DNA from: an uncultured Verrucomicrobiota bacterium
GTDB taxonomy: Bacteria > Verrucomicrobiota > Verrucomicrobiia > Limisphaerales > UBA9464
DNA length: 53,793 bases
Direction: 5' to 3'
Assembly (NCBI GenBank): GCA_903854475.1
Contig: CAINWP010000247.1
Span: 1 to 53,793, forward strand
Within the stretch, counting starts at the first letter, position 1; each line of letters begins with the position of its first letter. The position numbers were made by a program, and so were the translations under genes. The notes beneath the pieces are model-generated. The model searched no databases, was not told where the DNA came from, and worked only from the letters and a program-made list of their open reading frames with translations. Shown here one piece after another: positions 42,501-51,694 of the stretch.

Positions 42501-43898
42501 GTGACTCTGACGTTGGATTCATTGATCTCTCCCATCGCCTCTATTAGCTATCGACGTGAAGGATCCGTGGTGACAGCGCCGGCCAACGGAGGCGGAGGCA
42601 GTAATCGGTTTAAGCTCCAGGTGTTAATCTCCCGGAATGATCCCTCGGTGGGCTTTCCACGAGGCACTAACACGATTGCGCGCCTCGCGTTTCAAGCCCA
42701 GACGCTTGGGGCCATCGACATCATTCGAAATCTGGGTACTTCGGGCGTGGTGGTAGTACCGCCTCTGGAGGTTCCCGTGCGGATCCTCAAGGATTCGCAG
42801 TTGGTTGCGGCGGACAAGGATCTCTCGTTCCGCGTCGCCTTCACGAATGCCACTCTTGCTTCAATGGTTTCGGAGGGAGGGCAGGTGGCAGTGCTGGCCG
42901 ACTCCATGGAGGGGGATGTGAATGGTACTGGCTCGGTGGATGTTCTCGACATCACAGCGATCGCCTCTGTGCTGGCTTCTTCGGTTGCAGACACAAATTT
43001 GGTGGTTCGACGTCGCATGGACTGTGCTCCCAAGGCCAGCTCTGGGGATTGGTTCATTAATTTGGCGGACCTGGTTCAGGTGGCTCGCTTCGTGGCGAAA
43101 CTCGATCCCCTTCAGCCGGCGGAAGACCCGAGGACCGGCGGGCCGGGTTATTCGCTCAACGGCAGCCAGCAACCCAGCCTCTCCAAGTCGTTAGCACGGC
43201 CGAAGCTGGCGGAACCCATCCGATCCATTGGGTTTGGTTGGAGTGACTTGGTGACAGGTCAGGAAGCGTGGGTACCCGTGATGCTCGACGGGGTCGGTAA
43301 TGAAAACGCCTTCGCCTTCAATGTTGAATTCGACGCCCAGGCTCTCGAGTTCACAGGTCTCAAGACGCCTCTGGGAACGGCTTATATCGAAAACCGATCG
43401 AGCGCCGCGCTGGGACGCATCGGGGCGGTGCTATGGAAACCCGCCGGTCAGTCGGCTCCGGTCGGTTTGTCGACGCTGGTTGAGGTGGGATTCCGCGTCC
43501 GGGCTCCCGGCGGAACCACCGAATTGCGATTCGGGGCAAAGCCGGTCGATTCGCTCATTGCCACGGTCGATGCCCAGCCCGTTCAGCGAGTTCAGTACGC
43601 ATCGAGTCAATTGAGCATTGGACAGCGCCGTCGAGTGCTCGGCGGTCGGGTGGTGGGCCAGACGCTGTCCGGTTCGGAGTGGCGCATCGAGCTGCAGGCC
43701 TTGGATTCCGGCGGTCAGGCGGTGTCCGCTCGTGATCGTCGGCTTCGCGTGCGGACCTCCGATCGATTGGAGTCTCCCTCGGCTCAGTGGCTGGACTCAG
43801 GACTGAAGACCGAGGTAACCCCCGCGGGGACTGTTCGGATCCCGGTATCTCTGGATCCGGCGCGCGCCACGGGGTTTTTCCGCCTGGTTGAAGAGTGA
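39537..43898 (+). CDS. Giant exported protein with RCC1, Ig-like, cohesin-like and dockerin-like regions
   Basis: A 1453-residue protein. A hydrophobic N-terminal segment (FGLCACLMFGTFVMEAQ) suggests export. RCC1-like blades lie at about 190-360 (HLVALRADGTVVAWGN repeated). Ig-like domains follow at about 375-940 (VQFRWRRNGSLIPGATN, YNWLKDGVKITRG). A cohesin-like region is at about 945-1098. A dockerin-like double loop is at about 1124-1190 (DVNGTGSVDVLDITAIA and DWFINLADLVQVARFV). A second cohesin-like region is at about 1235-1361. It ends FFRLVEE, a common ending in this phylum. Probably a surface or secreted adhesin-like protein. Confidence 0.78.
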   Translation: MRSFWSDGIQKFGLCACLMFGTFVMEAQTRNRSLVAWGENLLGLNRPPELPAGIVASDVEAVTAGELVSGLTLRPGILVGGTNYVGSRLILRGPELLTGNSNGVISYGVGVLDYTDQTAWNEALQDASGRMGMNRVAFGYLFGAVLRKPTNAPSPLVSGRFRDQFLGDLAFFGDRITADLPATDVDASGGFVSVVVGPTHAVALRADGSVSAFGGENLFGERFIPSGVTGAVEVAAGEFFSAALLATGQVIVWGSDASGVVNVPPSVSNVVSLRAGAAHLVALRADGTVVAWGNPADGRTTVPVGLNRVTRIAAGRAHSLALRDDGTVVAWGYNGSGQTSVPVGLANVVDIAAGGQHNLVLVSREKPLLEPLIFQENSTEGVRDFNPNSDYTDRGRTLSVRASLQNGAPPVQFRWRRNGSLIPGATNSQLTVVVPNSEPGAFRIDLEVVNAFGSDLKSATVRLADIPAEVVVEPVAWTAGVPPGVTTLGQSAAGVFLGVDNAGSLLAFRVRAKGDPVPRVMVYTALSGEAVLSVDIPITNASATIQGSAVAVSSRPLTVSQSGGYLVVLSNSLGKSITNRVALEIYPELQAPSVSSAISENAAVPFYLGPVPAGSTNVVLSVISSHGPGLVYNWLKDGVKITRGTNSTLSLTNFSFSQIGTYSVRLSNPLTGSSQLVDRPRGISLSTGFTPVLPITVALSRTNLAGPAGSSASMDIQLTGALHGRVQLQRWDDVLGWTDASASFPLVAPALPAAWAIDGTYELDVSSGGGRASFSVGTASLSPALSGSYRIRVVQLASVGGTELTGSEQVSLFQVSVTSVAQIFLPGTEPGPVEGGGTWVSGLSAGVDMTLAAAAYSTVDLSAYLSVSGFPAPVFRWERQSEPASGSVPAKYQSISSATNSPRLLVSALATNAGIYRVIATNSVSGVGGVSKTIRLRVDRVLRMPAETLAAPGGAVEIPILLLGFGDESAVSFTLEAQTPYLMTDNSTVTLTLDSLISPIASISYRREGSVVTAPANGGGGSNRFKLQVLISRNDPSVGFPRGTNTIARLAFQAQTLGAIDIIRNLGTSGVVVVPPLEVPVRILKDSQLVAADKDLSFRVAFTNATLASMVSEGGQVAVLADSMEGDVNGTGSVDVLDITAIASVLASSVADTNLVVRRRMDCAPKASSGDWFINLADLVQVARFVAKLDPLQPAEDPRTGGPGYSLNGSQQPSLSKSLARPKLAEPIRSIGFGWSDLVTGQEAWVPVMLDGVGNENAFAFNVEFDAQALEFTGLKTPLGTAYIENRSSAALGRIGAVLWKPAGQSAPVGLSTLVEVGFRVRAPGGTTELRFGAKPVDSLIATVDAQPVQRVQYASSQLSIGQRRRVLGGRVVGQTLSGSEWRIELQALDSGGQAVSARDRRLRVRTSDRLESPSAQWLDSGLKTEVTPAGTVRIPVSLDPARATGFFRLVEE

Positions 43899-44052
43899 GG
43901 CTGGGGTGCCGAGTGAGTGCGGCCCCTCCACCCGCAGTGAGGTTTCGTGCAGGCTTTGGAATTGAGAGCGTTATTGGCAGAGAGGGGCAGGGCCAACAGA
44001 TTCATGAACGTTACTTGCTGGGGGGGCACCCCGCAGGGCAGGTTGTGGCATC

Positions 44053-44817
44053 ATGACGAGAGCGTTGCCGCGTTTCTGGGGCTGGAGCCAACTCCAACAC
44101 AGTCTAGTCTGCTGGGTCCTCCTGGGTTTTCTGGGGAGCCTAGGAGTGTTGGGTGAAAGTGAGCAACAGCGGCTCAGTCGAGTCTATGAGCAGGTGCGCA
44201 GTGAGTATTTGAAGTCACCCGGTCGCCCGGCCTTGGCTTGGCCGTTGGCACGGGCCTGTTTCGATCGGGCCGAGGGACTCACATCGCGACCGGTTCGCAG
44301 TGCCTTGGCCAAGGAGGGGGCCGAAGCCTGTCGCCTTGCTTTGAAGGAATCCCCGGCAGATGCGGCCTGCCTCTATTATTTGGGTCTGAATTTGGGAGTC
44401 CTCGCCCAGACACAACCGCTTCGAGCTCTGGGATTGGTCCGGGAGATGGAAACCCAGTGGCAGGCGTGTCAGCTTCTGGATCCCGGTTTCGATCACGCCG
44501 GTGCAGACCGTTCTCTGGGGATGCTGTATGAGCAGTGTCCGTCAGCACCGCTGGGAGTTGGGAGTCGCAGCAAGGCTCGATTTCATTTGGCCCGGGCCGT
44601 TCAGTTGGCTCCGGACCATCCGGAAAATCGCATTCTGTGGATTGAATTTCTCGTCCAACGCAATGAGAACGCGGCCGCGGTCGAAGAGTTCAAGAGCCTC
44701 AAAGGAATCTTGCCTGATGCTCGGATTCGTCTCAGTGGCAGCGATTGGGAAGCGACCTGGAAAACTTGGGAGGCCCGGATGACAGCCCTTCAGTCGCGCT
44801 TGGGGGTTCACCTGTGA
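44053..44817 (+). CDS. Exported TPR-like protein of unknown function
   Basis: A 254-residue protein with a signal-like N-terminus (hydrophobic 18-34) and helical repeats in the middle and C-terminal half (ACRLALKESPADAACLYYLGLNLG, ARFHLARAVQLAPDHPENRI). It starts at ATG 44053 with an upstream hydrophilic stretch. The repeats are TPR-like. It is placed ahead of the phosphoesterase, and a second TPR protein follows that enzyme. No specific family. Confidence 0.6.
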   Translation: MTRALPRFWGWSQLQHSLVCWVLLGFLGSLGVLGESEQQRLSRVYEQVRSEYLKSPGRPALAWPLARACFDRAEGLTSRPVRSALAKEGAEACRLALKESPADAACLYYLGLNLGVLAQTQPLRALGLVREMETQWQACQLLDPGFDHAGADRSLGMLYEQCPSAPLGVGSRSKARFHLARAVQLAPDHPENRILWIEFLVQRNENAAAVEEFKSLKGILPDARIRLSGSDWEATWKTWEARMTALQSRLGVHL

Positions 44818-44852
44818 GTATCCTTGCGAATTCTGTTAGCTGGAATTGGATC

Positions 44853-47093
44853 ATGAAGAAGAATCTCACCTACCGAATCGTACGGCAGGGTTTTGCACTC
44901 GTTGCGAAATTGCCATCGCCCCACTTAGCTAGGGTGGCTCGGTGGGATCCGTCGTTATGGATGCGCCGTCATCCGCAAGGGCTTCGTTCGTCGCTCGTTA
45001 CAGCCCTGCAACCCGCCCGATCCTCGCTCACGCTTCGTTTTGTGAAAGAATTTACCGCCCCATCACTGTTCTCCCAACTGACGCGTTCCGGTCTAGGCCG
45101 GTGGGCACGATGGCTATGGTTGTTGGCCGTTTCGGTGCCTGCCTTGGCTCAAAACCCTCACCGGCCGTTCACTCGGTTGCCGTATCTTCAGGGAAGTAGT
45201 CCGACGCAAATTCACGTGTTGTGGCGCACCGAAGGCCCCATCCAACCGGTGGTCCGGTGGGGTACGCGTCCGGATCGGCTCGACCAGACGGTTCCTCTCG
45301 CCGCCATTGTCACCCGGGCCAGTCTTGGGACCAATGGACAACCAATGCTCCCTCAGTGGCAGAGCCTGCGGACTCCCGAGAATCTCTCCCTGCCCAAGCT
45401 CCATAGCGCTCCCATCGGAACCTTTCAGTACGAAGCCCACATCGAGGGGCTCTCCCCGGACACGGTTTACTACTACGGGGTTTTCAATGGCTCGGAACGA
45501 CTCACCGCAGAATCGCCCGAGCAGCGGTTTCAGACCCAACCCCAACCGGGAACAGTGCGTCCCTACCGCTTCTGGGTCTTAGGCGACAGCGGGACCGGGA
45601 GGGAAGCCCAGCGAGCGGTTCATGAGGGTATGCAGGCGTGGGTGAAACAGGATGGGCGGCCGTTGGATTTCTGGATCCATGTGGGCGACATGGCCTATGG
45701 AACCGGCCGTGATGTTGAATTCCAGAGCCGTTTCTTCGAGTCGTATCAAACGACCCTCCGTAATTCGGTTTGCTGGCCGGCCATGGGGAATCACGAGGGG
45801 CATACGTCCAAGGGAAGCACGGGTATCGGGCCGTATTACGACGCTTATTGGGTGCCGACTCGGGCGGAGTCCGGCGGGTTGGCCTCCGGTACTGAAGCCT
45901 ACTATTCTTTTGATCACGGCAACATTCACTTCATTTGCCTCGATTCTCACGATTTGGACCGCAAACCCAGCGGGGCGATGGCCAAGTGGCTCAAGGCGGA
46001 TTTGGAAAAGGCCAAGGCGGAGTGGTTGATCGCTTTCTGGCATCATCCTCCCTACACGAAGGGGAGTCACGACAGCGACAAAGAGGCCGACCTGATCGAG
46101 GTGCGTCATCATCTCCTTCCCATCCTAGAATCGGGTGGCGTGGACCTTGTGCTCACCGGGCATTCCCATATTTACGAGCGATCGATGCTCATGGATGGTG
46201 CGTATTCTACCAATGCTACCGTGGCCGAGAATTTTATTTTGGACGACGGCGATGGGGATCCGCGAGGCGATGGTGCGTATCGGAAGGGGACTGGATTGCG
46301 CCCTCATGAGGGTGCCGTTCAGGTGGTGGCCGGACATTCGGGCGCCAGCCTGGGGCGGGTAGGAACCTCACCGGTGATGCGTCGTACCCTGGTCGAGCAC
46401 GGATCGCTTTTGGTGGATGTGGAAGGGGATACTCTGGTGGGAAGAATGATTAATCGAGAGGGCGTCGAGCGCGATCGGTTTAGTCTGGTCAAGCGGGGGG
46501 CTCCGTTGGTGCGTCGGTTGTCGTTGCCTTGGCAGCCACCCGAATACAAGGCCCCCGAAAAGGCAACCAAGTCGCCCTACCCGCCGCCGCTCGACCATGC
46601 GGTGCTCATCCCTGCGGGGGCCGAATGGAGGGCGTTGTCCGGAGCTCACCCACAGGGCTCCTTATGGACTCAACCTGGATTCGACGACTCCACTTGGTTG
46701 CTGGCCAAGGCTCCGTTCAACTCGGGGCGCGGGCGCCTTCTGGGGGAGGGCCGGGCGTCCAAGGAGGGTCGACCCTCACTGTATGTGCGTCGTCAATTCA
46801 CCGTGACCCAAGCCGACGCGGTGACGGAGTTGGGGCTCTGGGTGGATTATGCGGACGGCATCATCGTGTACCTCAATGGGCAGGAGGTGACGCGAGTGAA
46901 CGTAGGACGCAGTTCCGGGCGCAACGCACAAGGTATCAAACTGCGCGAGGATTCGGGTGCCGTGTACGTGCCGCTCGGCTCGATTGCGCGTTTCTTGGTG
47001 GATGGCGTCAACGTCCTGGCCATTGAATGCCACGCCCACAGTGAAGGGGCCATCGACTTTGGGTTGAATCCCGCGCTGTGGATGGAGGATTGA
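44853..47093 (+). CDS. Exported purple-acid-phosphatase-like metallophosphoesterase
   Basis: From 44853 the protein has 746 residues. The metallophosphoesterase ligands are in order: GDSGTG (about 244), GDMAYG (about 277), GNHEGH (about 312), WHHPPY (about 396) and GHSHIYERS (about 435). An N-terminal fn3-like domain of the PAP family precedes them (IHVLWRTEGPIQPVVRWGT). The last ~150 residues form a jelly-roll-like domain (VYLNGQEVTRVNVG). The signal peptide (LWLLAVSVPALAQ) begins 80 residues after this ATG, so the start may really be ATG 44958, GTG 45042, or the GTG 44814 overlapping the previous stop. Confidence 0.85.
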   Translation: MKKNLTYRIVRQGFALVAKLPSPHLARVARWDPSLWMRRHPQGLRSSLVTALQPARSSLTLRFVKEFTAPSLFSQLTRSGLGRWARWLWLLAVSVPALAQNPHRPFTRLPYLQGSSPTQIHVLWRTEGPIQPVVRWGTRPDRLDQTVPLAAIVTRASLGTNGQPMLPQWQSLRTPENLSLPKLHSAPIGTFQYEAHIEGLSPDTVYYYGVFNGSERLTAESPEQRFQTQPQPGTVRPYRFWVLGDSGTGREAQRAVHEGMQAWVKQDGRPLDFWIHVGDMAYGTGRDVEFQSRFFESYQTTLRNSVCWPAMGNHEGHTSKGSTGIGPYYDAYWVPTRAESGGLASGTEAYYSFDHGNIHFICLDSHDLDRKPSGAMAKWLKADLEKAKAEWLIAFWHHPPYTKGSHDSDKEADLIEVRHHLLPILESGGVDLVLTGHSHIYERSMLMDGAYSTNATVAENFILDDGDGDPRGDGAYRKGTGLRPHEGAVQVVAGHSGASLGRVGTSPVMRRTLVEHGSLLVDVEGDTLVGRMINREGVERDRFSLVKRGAPLVRRLSLPWQPPEYKAPEKATKSPYPPPLDHAVLIPAGAEWRALSGAHPQGSLWTQPGFDDSTWLLAKAPFNSGRGRLLGEGRASKEGRPSLYVRRQFTVTQADAVTELGLWVDYADGIIVYLNGQEVTRVNVGRSSGRNAQGIKLREDSGAVYVPLGSIARFLVDGVNVLAIECHAHSEGAIDFGLNPALWMED

Positions 47094-48061
47094 TGGCGTT
47101 GATAGGCAGGCGAATTCGCTCGAGTCTCCTGTGTGCAATTCTCTGCCTGGGAGTCGCCCGCGCGCATGACAGCCCTGAGCACCAAATCGAGGCTCTGTCG
47201 GAGCGGTTGATCCGAGACGGGGACAGTGCAGACGTCCTTTTGGAGCGGGCCATTGAATACCGGGTTCTGGGGAAACTGAAGGAGGCTGCCCGAGACCTCC
47301 AGCGGGCGGTTCGGCTCGCACCTGGCGATTCACTGGTGCTTCTCGAATTGGCCCAAATTGAACTCCAGCGGGGACGAGTGACCGAGGCCCTGCTTTGGGT
47401 TCGGAGGGCGCTTCAGGTGCCGGGATTGGCCACTGGAGAGCGGGCGGCAATTCTGATGATCCGCAGTCACTGTCGAGCGGCGCAGGGCTCCAAGCTGGAA
47501 GCCTTGGACGATTGTTCCGAGGCCCTGAGGTGGAATCCGCAGCTCATTTCGGCGTACCTGGAGCGCAGTTCTTGGCAGCAGCGTCTCCACCGGCCTCATG
47601 AACGAATCCTCGGCCTCGAAGAAGGAATCCGGCGAACTGGTGCGGGCCTTCTGGTGGTAGAGCGGATTGAAGCGTTACTCGATGAGGGACAGTGGCAGCA
47701 GGCGCTCGAGGCGATTGAGCCGGAATTGACGTCCTCGCGCCTTCAAGGGACGTGGAAGATTCGTCGAGCCCGGGCGCTCAAGGGGTTGAGTCGGCGGACT
47801 GAAGCGGAGCGTGATCTCCAGAGCGCCCTCGAAGAGATCGAGTTGCGGATGCCGCGCGTGGTGAAGGATTCCTCGCTGCTAATGGATCGGGCCCTCGCTC
47901 GGGAGTTGCTCGGCCAGACGGAGGCGGCCATCCACGATTACAAACTGGCCGCGGGTTGCGGAGGTGGGGATGAGGCGGTGGAGGCCGGCCGGCGTTTGCG
48001 TAGAACTCTTCGGAGATGGCCGCCGTGGGAATGGCATGTTCAAGCCGGGCTCAAGCACTAA
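47093..48061 (+). CDS. Exported TPR protein
   Basis: A 322-residue protein with a signal peptide (RSSLLCAILCLGVARAHDS) and TPR helices throughout (LLERAIEYRVLGKLKEAARDLQRAVRLAPGDS, LLELAQIELQRGRVTEALLWVRRALQ, ALARELLGQTEAAIHDYKLAAGCG). ATG 47093 overlaps the TGA of the phosphoesterase by one base, so translation is probably coupled. It probably presents partner proteins in the periplasm. Its specific function is unknown. Confidence 0.7.
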   Translation: MALIGRRIRSSLLCAILCLGVARAHDSPEHQIEALSERLIRDGDSADVLLERAIEYRVLGKLKEAARDLQRAVRLAPGDSLVLLELAQIELQRGRVTEALLWVRRALQVPGLATGERAAILMIRSHCRAAQGSKLEALDDCSEALRWNPQLISAYLERSSWQQRLHRPHERILGLEEGIRRTGAGLLVVERIEALLDEGQWQQALEAIEPELTSSRLQGTWKIRRARALKGLSRRTEAERDLQSALEEIELRMPRVVKDSSLLMDRALARELLGQTEAAIHDYKLAAGCGGGDEAVEAGRRLRRTLRRWPPWEWHVQAGLKH

Positions 48062-48212
48062 GAGGTTTTTGGTGGCATCGTCGGCGTCGTTTTTTTTCAC
48101 CCGCCGCTGTGGGTCTCGGATTCTAGGTTTTTTGTTCAGGTGGTTGACGCTTCCGTGGTTCGTGCTGACTTTCTTTCAATACCGACGGGCCGCATGCCGT
48201 CGGCTTTGAAGC

Positions 48213-50585
48213 ATGCCGAAGCGTTTATCCATCCTGCTGTTGCTTGCCGTCGTCCTTTCAGTGGGACTCGGTGCGGCCAAGCCACCGGCCTCTCCAAGTC
48301 TGCGAGTGGATCGCAAGGTGGCTGAAGTCCAACTCAACGAGACCGTCTTGCCGGTTCTTCGAGAATACTGCTGGGATTGCCACGGAGACAGTGAGGCCAA
48401 GGGCGGTGTGAATTTCGACGCACACACGAATTTGATGGCGGTCTTGCGCGATCGGGGAACTTGGGAACGTGTCATTCAGACGGTGCGTTCCGGCGAAATG
48501 CCTCCCAAGAAGAAGAAGGCTCAGCCCAACACGGAGGTGCGAACCCATCTGGTCGGTTGGATTGAGCGGACACTCTTTCCGATCGATCCCTCCCGTCCGG
48601 ACCCCGGCCGTGTGACGTTGCGCAGATTGAATCGGGTGGAATACAACAACACGGTTCGCGACCTGTTCGGCATCGATTTTCAACCGGCCGACGACTTCCC
48701 TCAAGATGATGTGGGGTACGGCTTTGATAACATTGGGGACGTGCTGTCTATGCCGCCGATCCTGCTCGAGAAGTACCTCAACGCAGCGGAGGCGGTTTTG
48801 GATCGATCGATAGTCACCGGCCCCCTGACCCCGAAGGCTCGACGGTTTTCTCCGTCGCAAATCCAGGGACACGTTGGCGGTGGCGCCTTGGCGACACTTT
48901 CCGCCCAAGGTGAGATGTTCGTTGAGTACGAAGCTCCGGTGCCGGGCGACTACGTGTTCAAGGTTCAAGCCTACGGTGATCAGGCGGGGGATCAAAAGGT
49001 GCAGATGGCCTTGCGAGCCGACGGGAGTGATCTTGAGACCATCGAGGTGCGCCGAGGTCGTGGAAACCCCAAGTTGCATGAGCATCAGATGGTTTTGAAA
49101 CCCGGGAATCACCGTCTATCGGTCGCCTTCCTGAATGACTTTTATCGTCAGACTGAGCTGTTGAAGACCAATGCTCAGGGGAAGACCTACACTGAAAAGA
49201 AAATCGAGGATCGCAACCTGCAGGTGGAATTCATCGAAGTGACAGGGCCCTTCTCAGAGGCCGTGCCGCCGTTGCATGCCTTGCACCGTAAGGTTTTCTT
49301 CAAGGCCCCGGGACCTCAGACGACCAATCAGGTGGCCCGAGAGATTCTTCAACGAGTGACGGATCGGGCCTACCGGCGATCGGCGACACCGGCCGAGTTG
49401 GACGGATTAATGCGCCTTTTTGGTCAGGCTCGTGAGTCGGGCGATGGTTTCGAGGCAGCCGTCAAGCAGGCACTGATGGCCGTCTTGATTTCGCCGCATT
49501 TTCTCTTTCGCGGGGAGATTCAAAGCAATCCCGATAACCCCCATGAATCTCACCGGGTTTCCGAGTACGCCCTGGCCTCGCGGTTGTCCTATTTTCTCTG
49601 GAGCACCATGCCCGATGACGAGTTGTTCCGTTTGGCGGGCCAGGGTCGGTTGCGTCGCAATTTGGTGGGACAGGTGAAACGAATGCTCGCCGATCCCAAG
49701 TCACGGGCCTTGGTCGACAACTTCGCCGGACAATGGATGCAGTTGCGGACCCTCGACATCGTCTCCCCGGACGAAAAACTCTTTCCTGGATTCGATGCCC
49801 CCTTGCGAGCGGCTCTCCGCCGGGAGACCGAGTCGCTCTTTGAGCATGTGCTACGGAAGGATCGCCCCATTACAGAGTTTCTCACCGCCGACTACACCTT
49901 CGTCAACGAACCGCTGGCTCGGCATTATGGTATTTCCGGAGTCCACGGCCCCGACTTTGTCCGCGTTTCTTTGAAGGGGACCGGTCGAAGTGGTGTGCTA
50001 ACCCACGCCAGCATTCTAACTCTTACCTCAAACCCTAACCGAACCTCTCCGGTCAAGCGCGGCAAATGGATCCTGGATAACATTCTCGCATCGCCGCCGC
50101 CGCCCCCGCCCCCGGGGGTCCCTGCGCTCGAATCCAAGGAGACCCATGGCACCTTGAGGCAGCGGATGGATGCGCATCGCGACAATGCCATGTGTGCGTC
50201 CTGTCACGCCAAGATGGACCCTCTGGGGTTCGCCTTTGAGCACTTTGACGCCGTTGGGCGGTTCCGGGAAAAAGACGGCGATGAGGTGGTCGACACACGG
50301 GGTGAACTGGTTTCCGGTGAACGATTCGCTGATCATGTCGAGCTGAGTCGTGTGTTGTCAGACTCCCGGCAGGCAGACTTCGTTCGCTGTGTCAGCGAGA
50401 AGATGCTGACCTATGCGTTGGGACGTGGTCTGGAGTATTATGATCGTCCTGCGCTGGTTGCCATGGATACCCAACTCAGGAAGAAGAACCTGCGGTTTTC
50501 GGCCCTAATTCAAGCGGTGGTGGAAAGTGTTCCTTTCCAATACCGACGGGGTGATGGCGATCCGCTGTTAGTCGAGAAACCCTGA
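48213..50585 (+). CDS. DUF1592/DUF1588-type PVC surface protein with haem motifs
   Basis: A 790-residue protein with a signal peptide (SILLLLAVVLSVGLGAAK) and a first CxxCH haem site (CWDCH, Cys53-His57). The DUF1587-like opening (RLNRVEYNNTVRDLFGID), DUF1595, DUF1592 (ASRLSYFLWSTMPDDEL), DUF1588 (proline-rich ASPPPPPPPGVP and a second CASCH near 661) and DUF1585 (CVSEKMLTYALGR) regions follow in the usual order. The family is the planctomycete/verrucomicrobial cytochrome-like surface proteins, of unproven function, possibly in polysaccharide or sulfate metabolism. The DUF1552 partner usually found downstream is not present. Confidence 0.92.
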   Translation: MPKRLSILLLLAVVLSVGLGAAKPPASPSLRVDRKVAEVQLNETVLPVLREYCWDCHGDSEAKGGVNFDAHTNLMAVLRDRGTWERVIQTVRSGEMPPKKKKAQPNTEVRTHLVGWIERTLFPIDPSRPDPGRVTLRRLNRVEYNNTVRDLFGIDFQPADDFPQDDVGYGFDNIGDVLSMPPILLEKYLNAAEAVLDRSIVTGPLTPKARRFSPSQIQGHVGGGALATLSAQGEMFVEYEAPVPGDYVFKVQAYGDQAGDQKVQMALRADGSDLETIEVRRGRGNPKLHEHQMVLKPGNHRLSVAFLNDFYRQTELLKTNAQGKTYTEKKIEDRNLQVEFIEVTGPFSEAVPPLHALHRKVFFKAPGPQTTNQVAREILQRVTDRAYRRSATPAELDGLMRLFGQARESGDGFEAAVKQALMAVLISPHFLFRGEIQSNPDNPHESHRVSEYALASRLSYFLWSTMPDDELFRLAGQGRLRRNLVGQVKRMLADPKSRALVDNFAGQWMQLRTLDIVSPDEKLFPGFDAPLRAALRRETESLFEHVLRKDRPITEFLTADYTFVNEPLARHYGISGVHGPDFVRVSLKGTGRSGVLTHASILTLTSNPNRTSPVKRGKWILDNILASPPPPPPPGVPALESKETHGTLRQRMDAHRDNAMCASCHAKMDPLGFAFEHFDAVGRFREKDGDEVVDTRGELVSGERFADHVELSRVLSDSRQADFVRCVSEKMLTYALGRGLEYYDRPALVAMDTQLRKKNLRFSALIQAVVESVPFQYRRGDGDPLLVEKP

Positions 50586-50830
50586 CTGCAGCCCTGGGAT
50601 GAAGGCTCCTGCTATTCCAGGGAGCCGATGGCCGTGACATAAAGTGTGTGTGGGCCTAATTATCTCTCAATATTTGATAGATCGGCATTGTGGATGCTAA
50701 GGCAACAGGCGCCGCACGATTATTTTCGAGTGGATCAGGTTTTTTAAAACACTCTGAAGTGACAATTGCGTAATAATCGGGCGACAGTTTGAAAGTGCGC
50801 CACGGGGCGTGAATTGAAAACTACGAGGCG

Positions 50831-51694
50831 ATGGCTCAGGATAACATGCAGCTGCAGCGGTGGGAATTGAAGTACATCATTCCCGAGGAAGTCGCGCTGG
50901 CTCTTCGTGAGTTCGTCTCTTCCTATTTGGAGATCGATGAGTATGGGGCCCACCGACCCAACCTGTCCTATTCGATCCACAATCTCTACCTCGATTCTGA
51001 GGACCTTCGGATTTATTGGGGCACGATCAACGGCAACAAGAATCGCTTCAAACTCCGATTGAGGTTTTACGCCGATAACCCTGACCCTGAGGCACCCGTC
51101 TTCTTCGAAATTAAGCGTCGGATGAATGAGGCCATCCTCAAACAGCGCTGTGGCGTTCAGCGATCGGTGGTGGAGGCGGTCTTGGGAGGGCAATTGCCCG
51201 AGGTGGTGGGGTTGCTGAGTCAAGATGCTCGGCAATTGGGAGCAATCCAGCGGTTTATTGAATTGTCCTGTGAACTGAGGGCCTACCCGGTTGCTCATGT
51301 CGCCTATGATCGGGAAGCTTGGATTAGCCCCCATGACAATTCAGTCCGCGTGACGTTTGATCGGAATGTGCTCATCTCCCCAGAGTTCAGCGCTCGCTTC
51401 ACCTCCGAGATGGATAATCCCTCGTCAGTCTTTGGCGATGGGGTGATCTTGGAGCTCAAGTTTACCGGTCGATTTCCGGACTGGTTTGGTGAGATGGTTC
51501 GGGTCTTTGGTCTCCGACAGGGATCCGCTTCCAAGTATGCGGATGGCATCGCAGTAAAAGGGGAGCACCACTTTCTGCGGAACATGGGTATGGGTGGCAA
51601 AAACTTCGAGGTTGGGCTGGCGGCCGAGCGCAAACAGGCGCGACTATCCCGCCTCGCGCGATTGCTGGATGAAACCAGCATTTCACGAAAATGA
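50831..51694 (+). CDS. VTC-domain polyphosphate polymerase-like protein
   Basis: A 287-residue protein with the CYTH/VTC tunnel fold signature: QLQRWELKYIIP near the N-terminus, SIHNLYLDSEDLRIYW, RFKLRLRFYAD, FFEIKRRMNE and the late ILELKFTGRFPDW, with the alternating basic residues expected to bind polyphosphate. The VTC domain of yeast Vtc4 polymerises polyphosphate; bacterial homologues are less studied. It overlaps the next gene by 4 bases (ATGA). The 245 bases before it show no clear promoter or RNA. Confidence 0.88.
   Translation: MAQDNMQLQRWELKYIIPEEVALALREFVSSYLEIDEYGAHRPNLSYSIHNLYLDSEDLRIYWGTINGNKNRFKLRLRFYADNPDPEAPVFFEIKRRMNEAILKQRCGVQRSVVEAVLGGQLPEVVGLLSQDARQLGAIQRFIELSCELRAYPVAHVAYDREAWISPHDNSVRVTFDRNVLISPEFSARFTSEMDNPSSVFGDGVILELKFTGRFPDWFGEMVRVFGLRQGSASKYADGIAVKGEHHFLRNMGMGGKNFEVGLAAERKQARLSRLARLLDETSISRK

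Noticed and set aside
50586-50830. Possible terminator or RNA between the DUF1592 and VTC genes
   Set aside because: Only a short 6-bp stem (CCCTGG/CCAGGG) with a long loop and no T-tract; nothing tRNA-like or otherwise recognisable.
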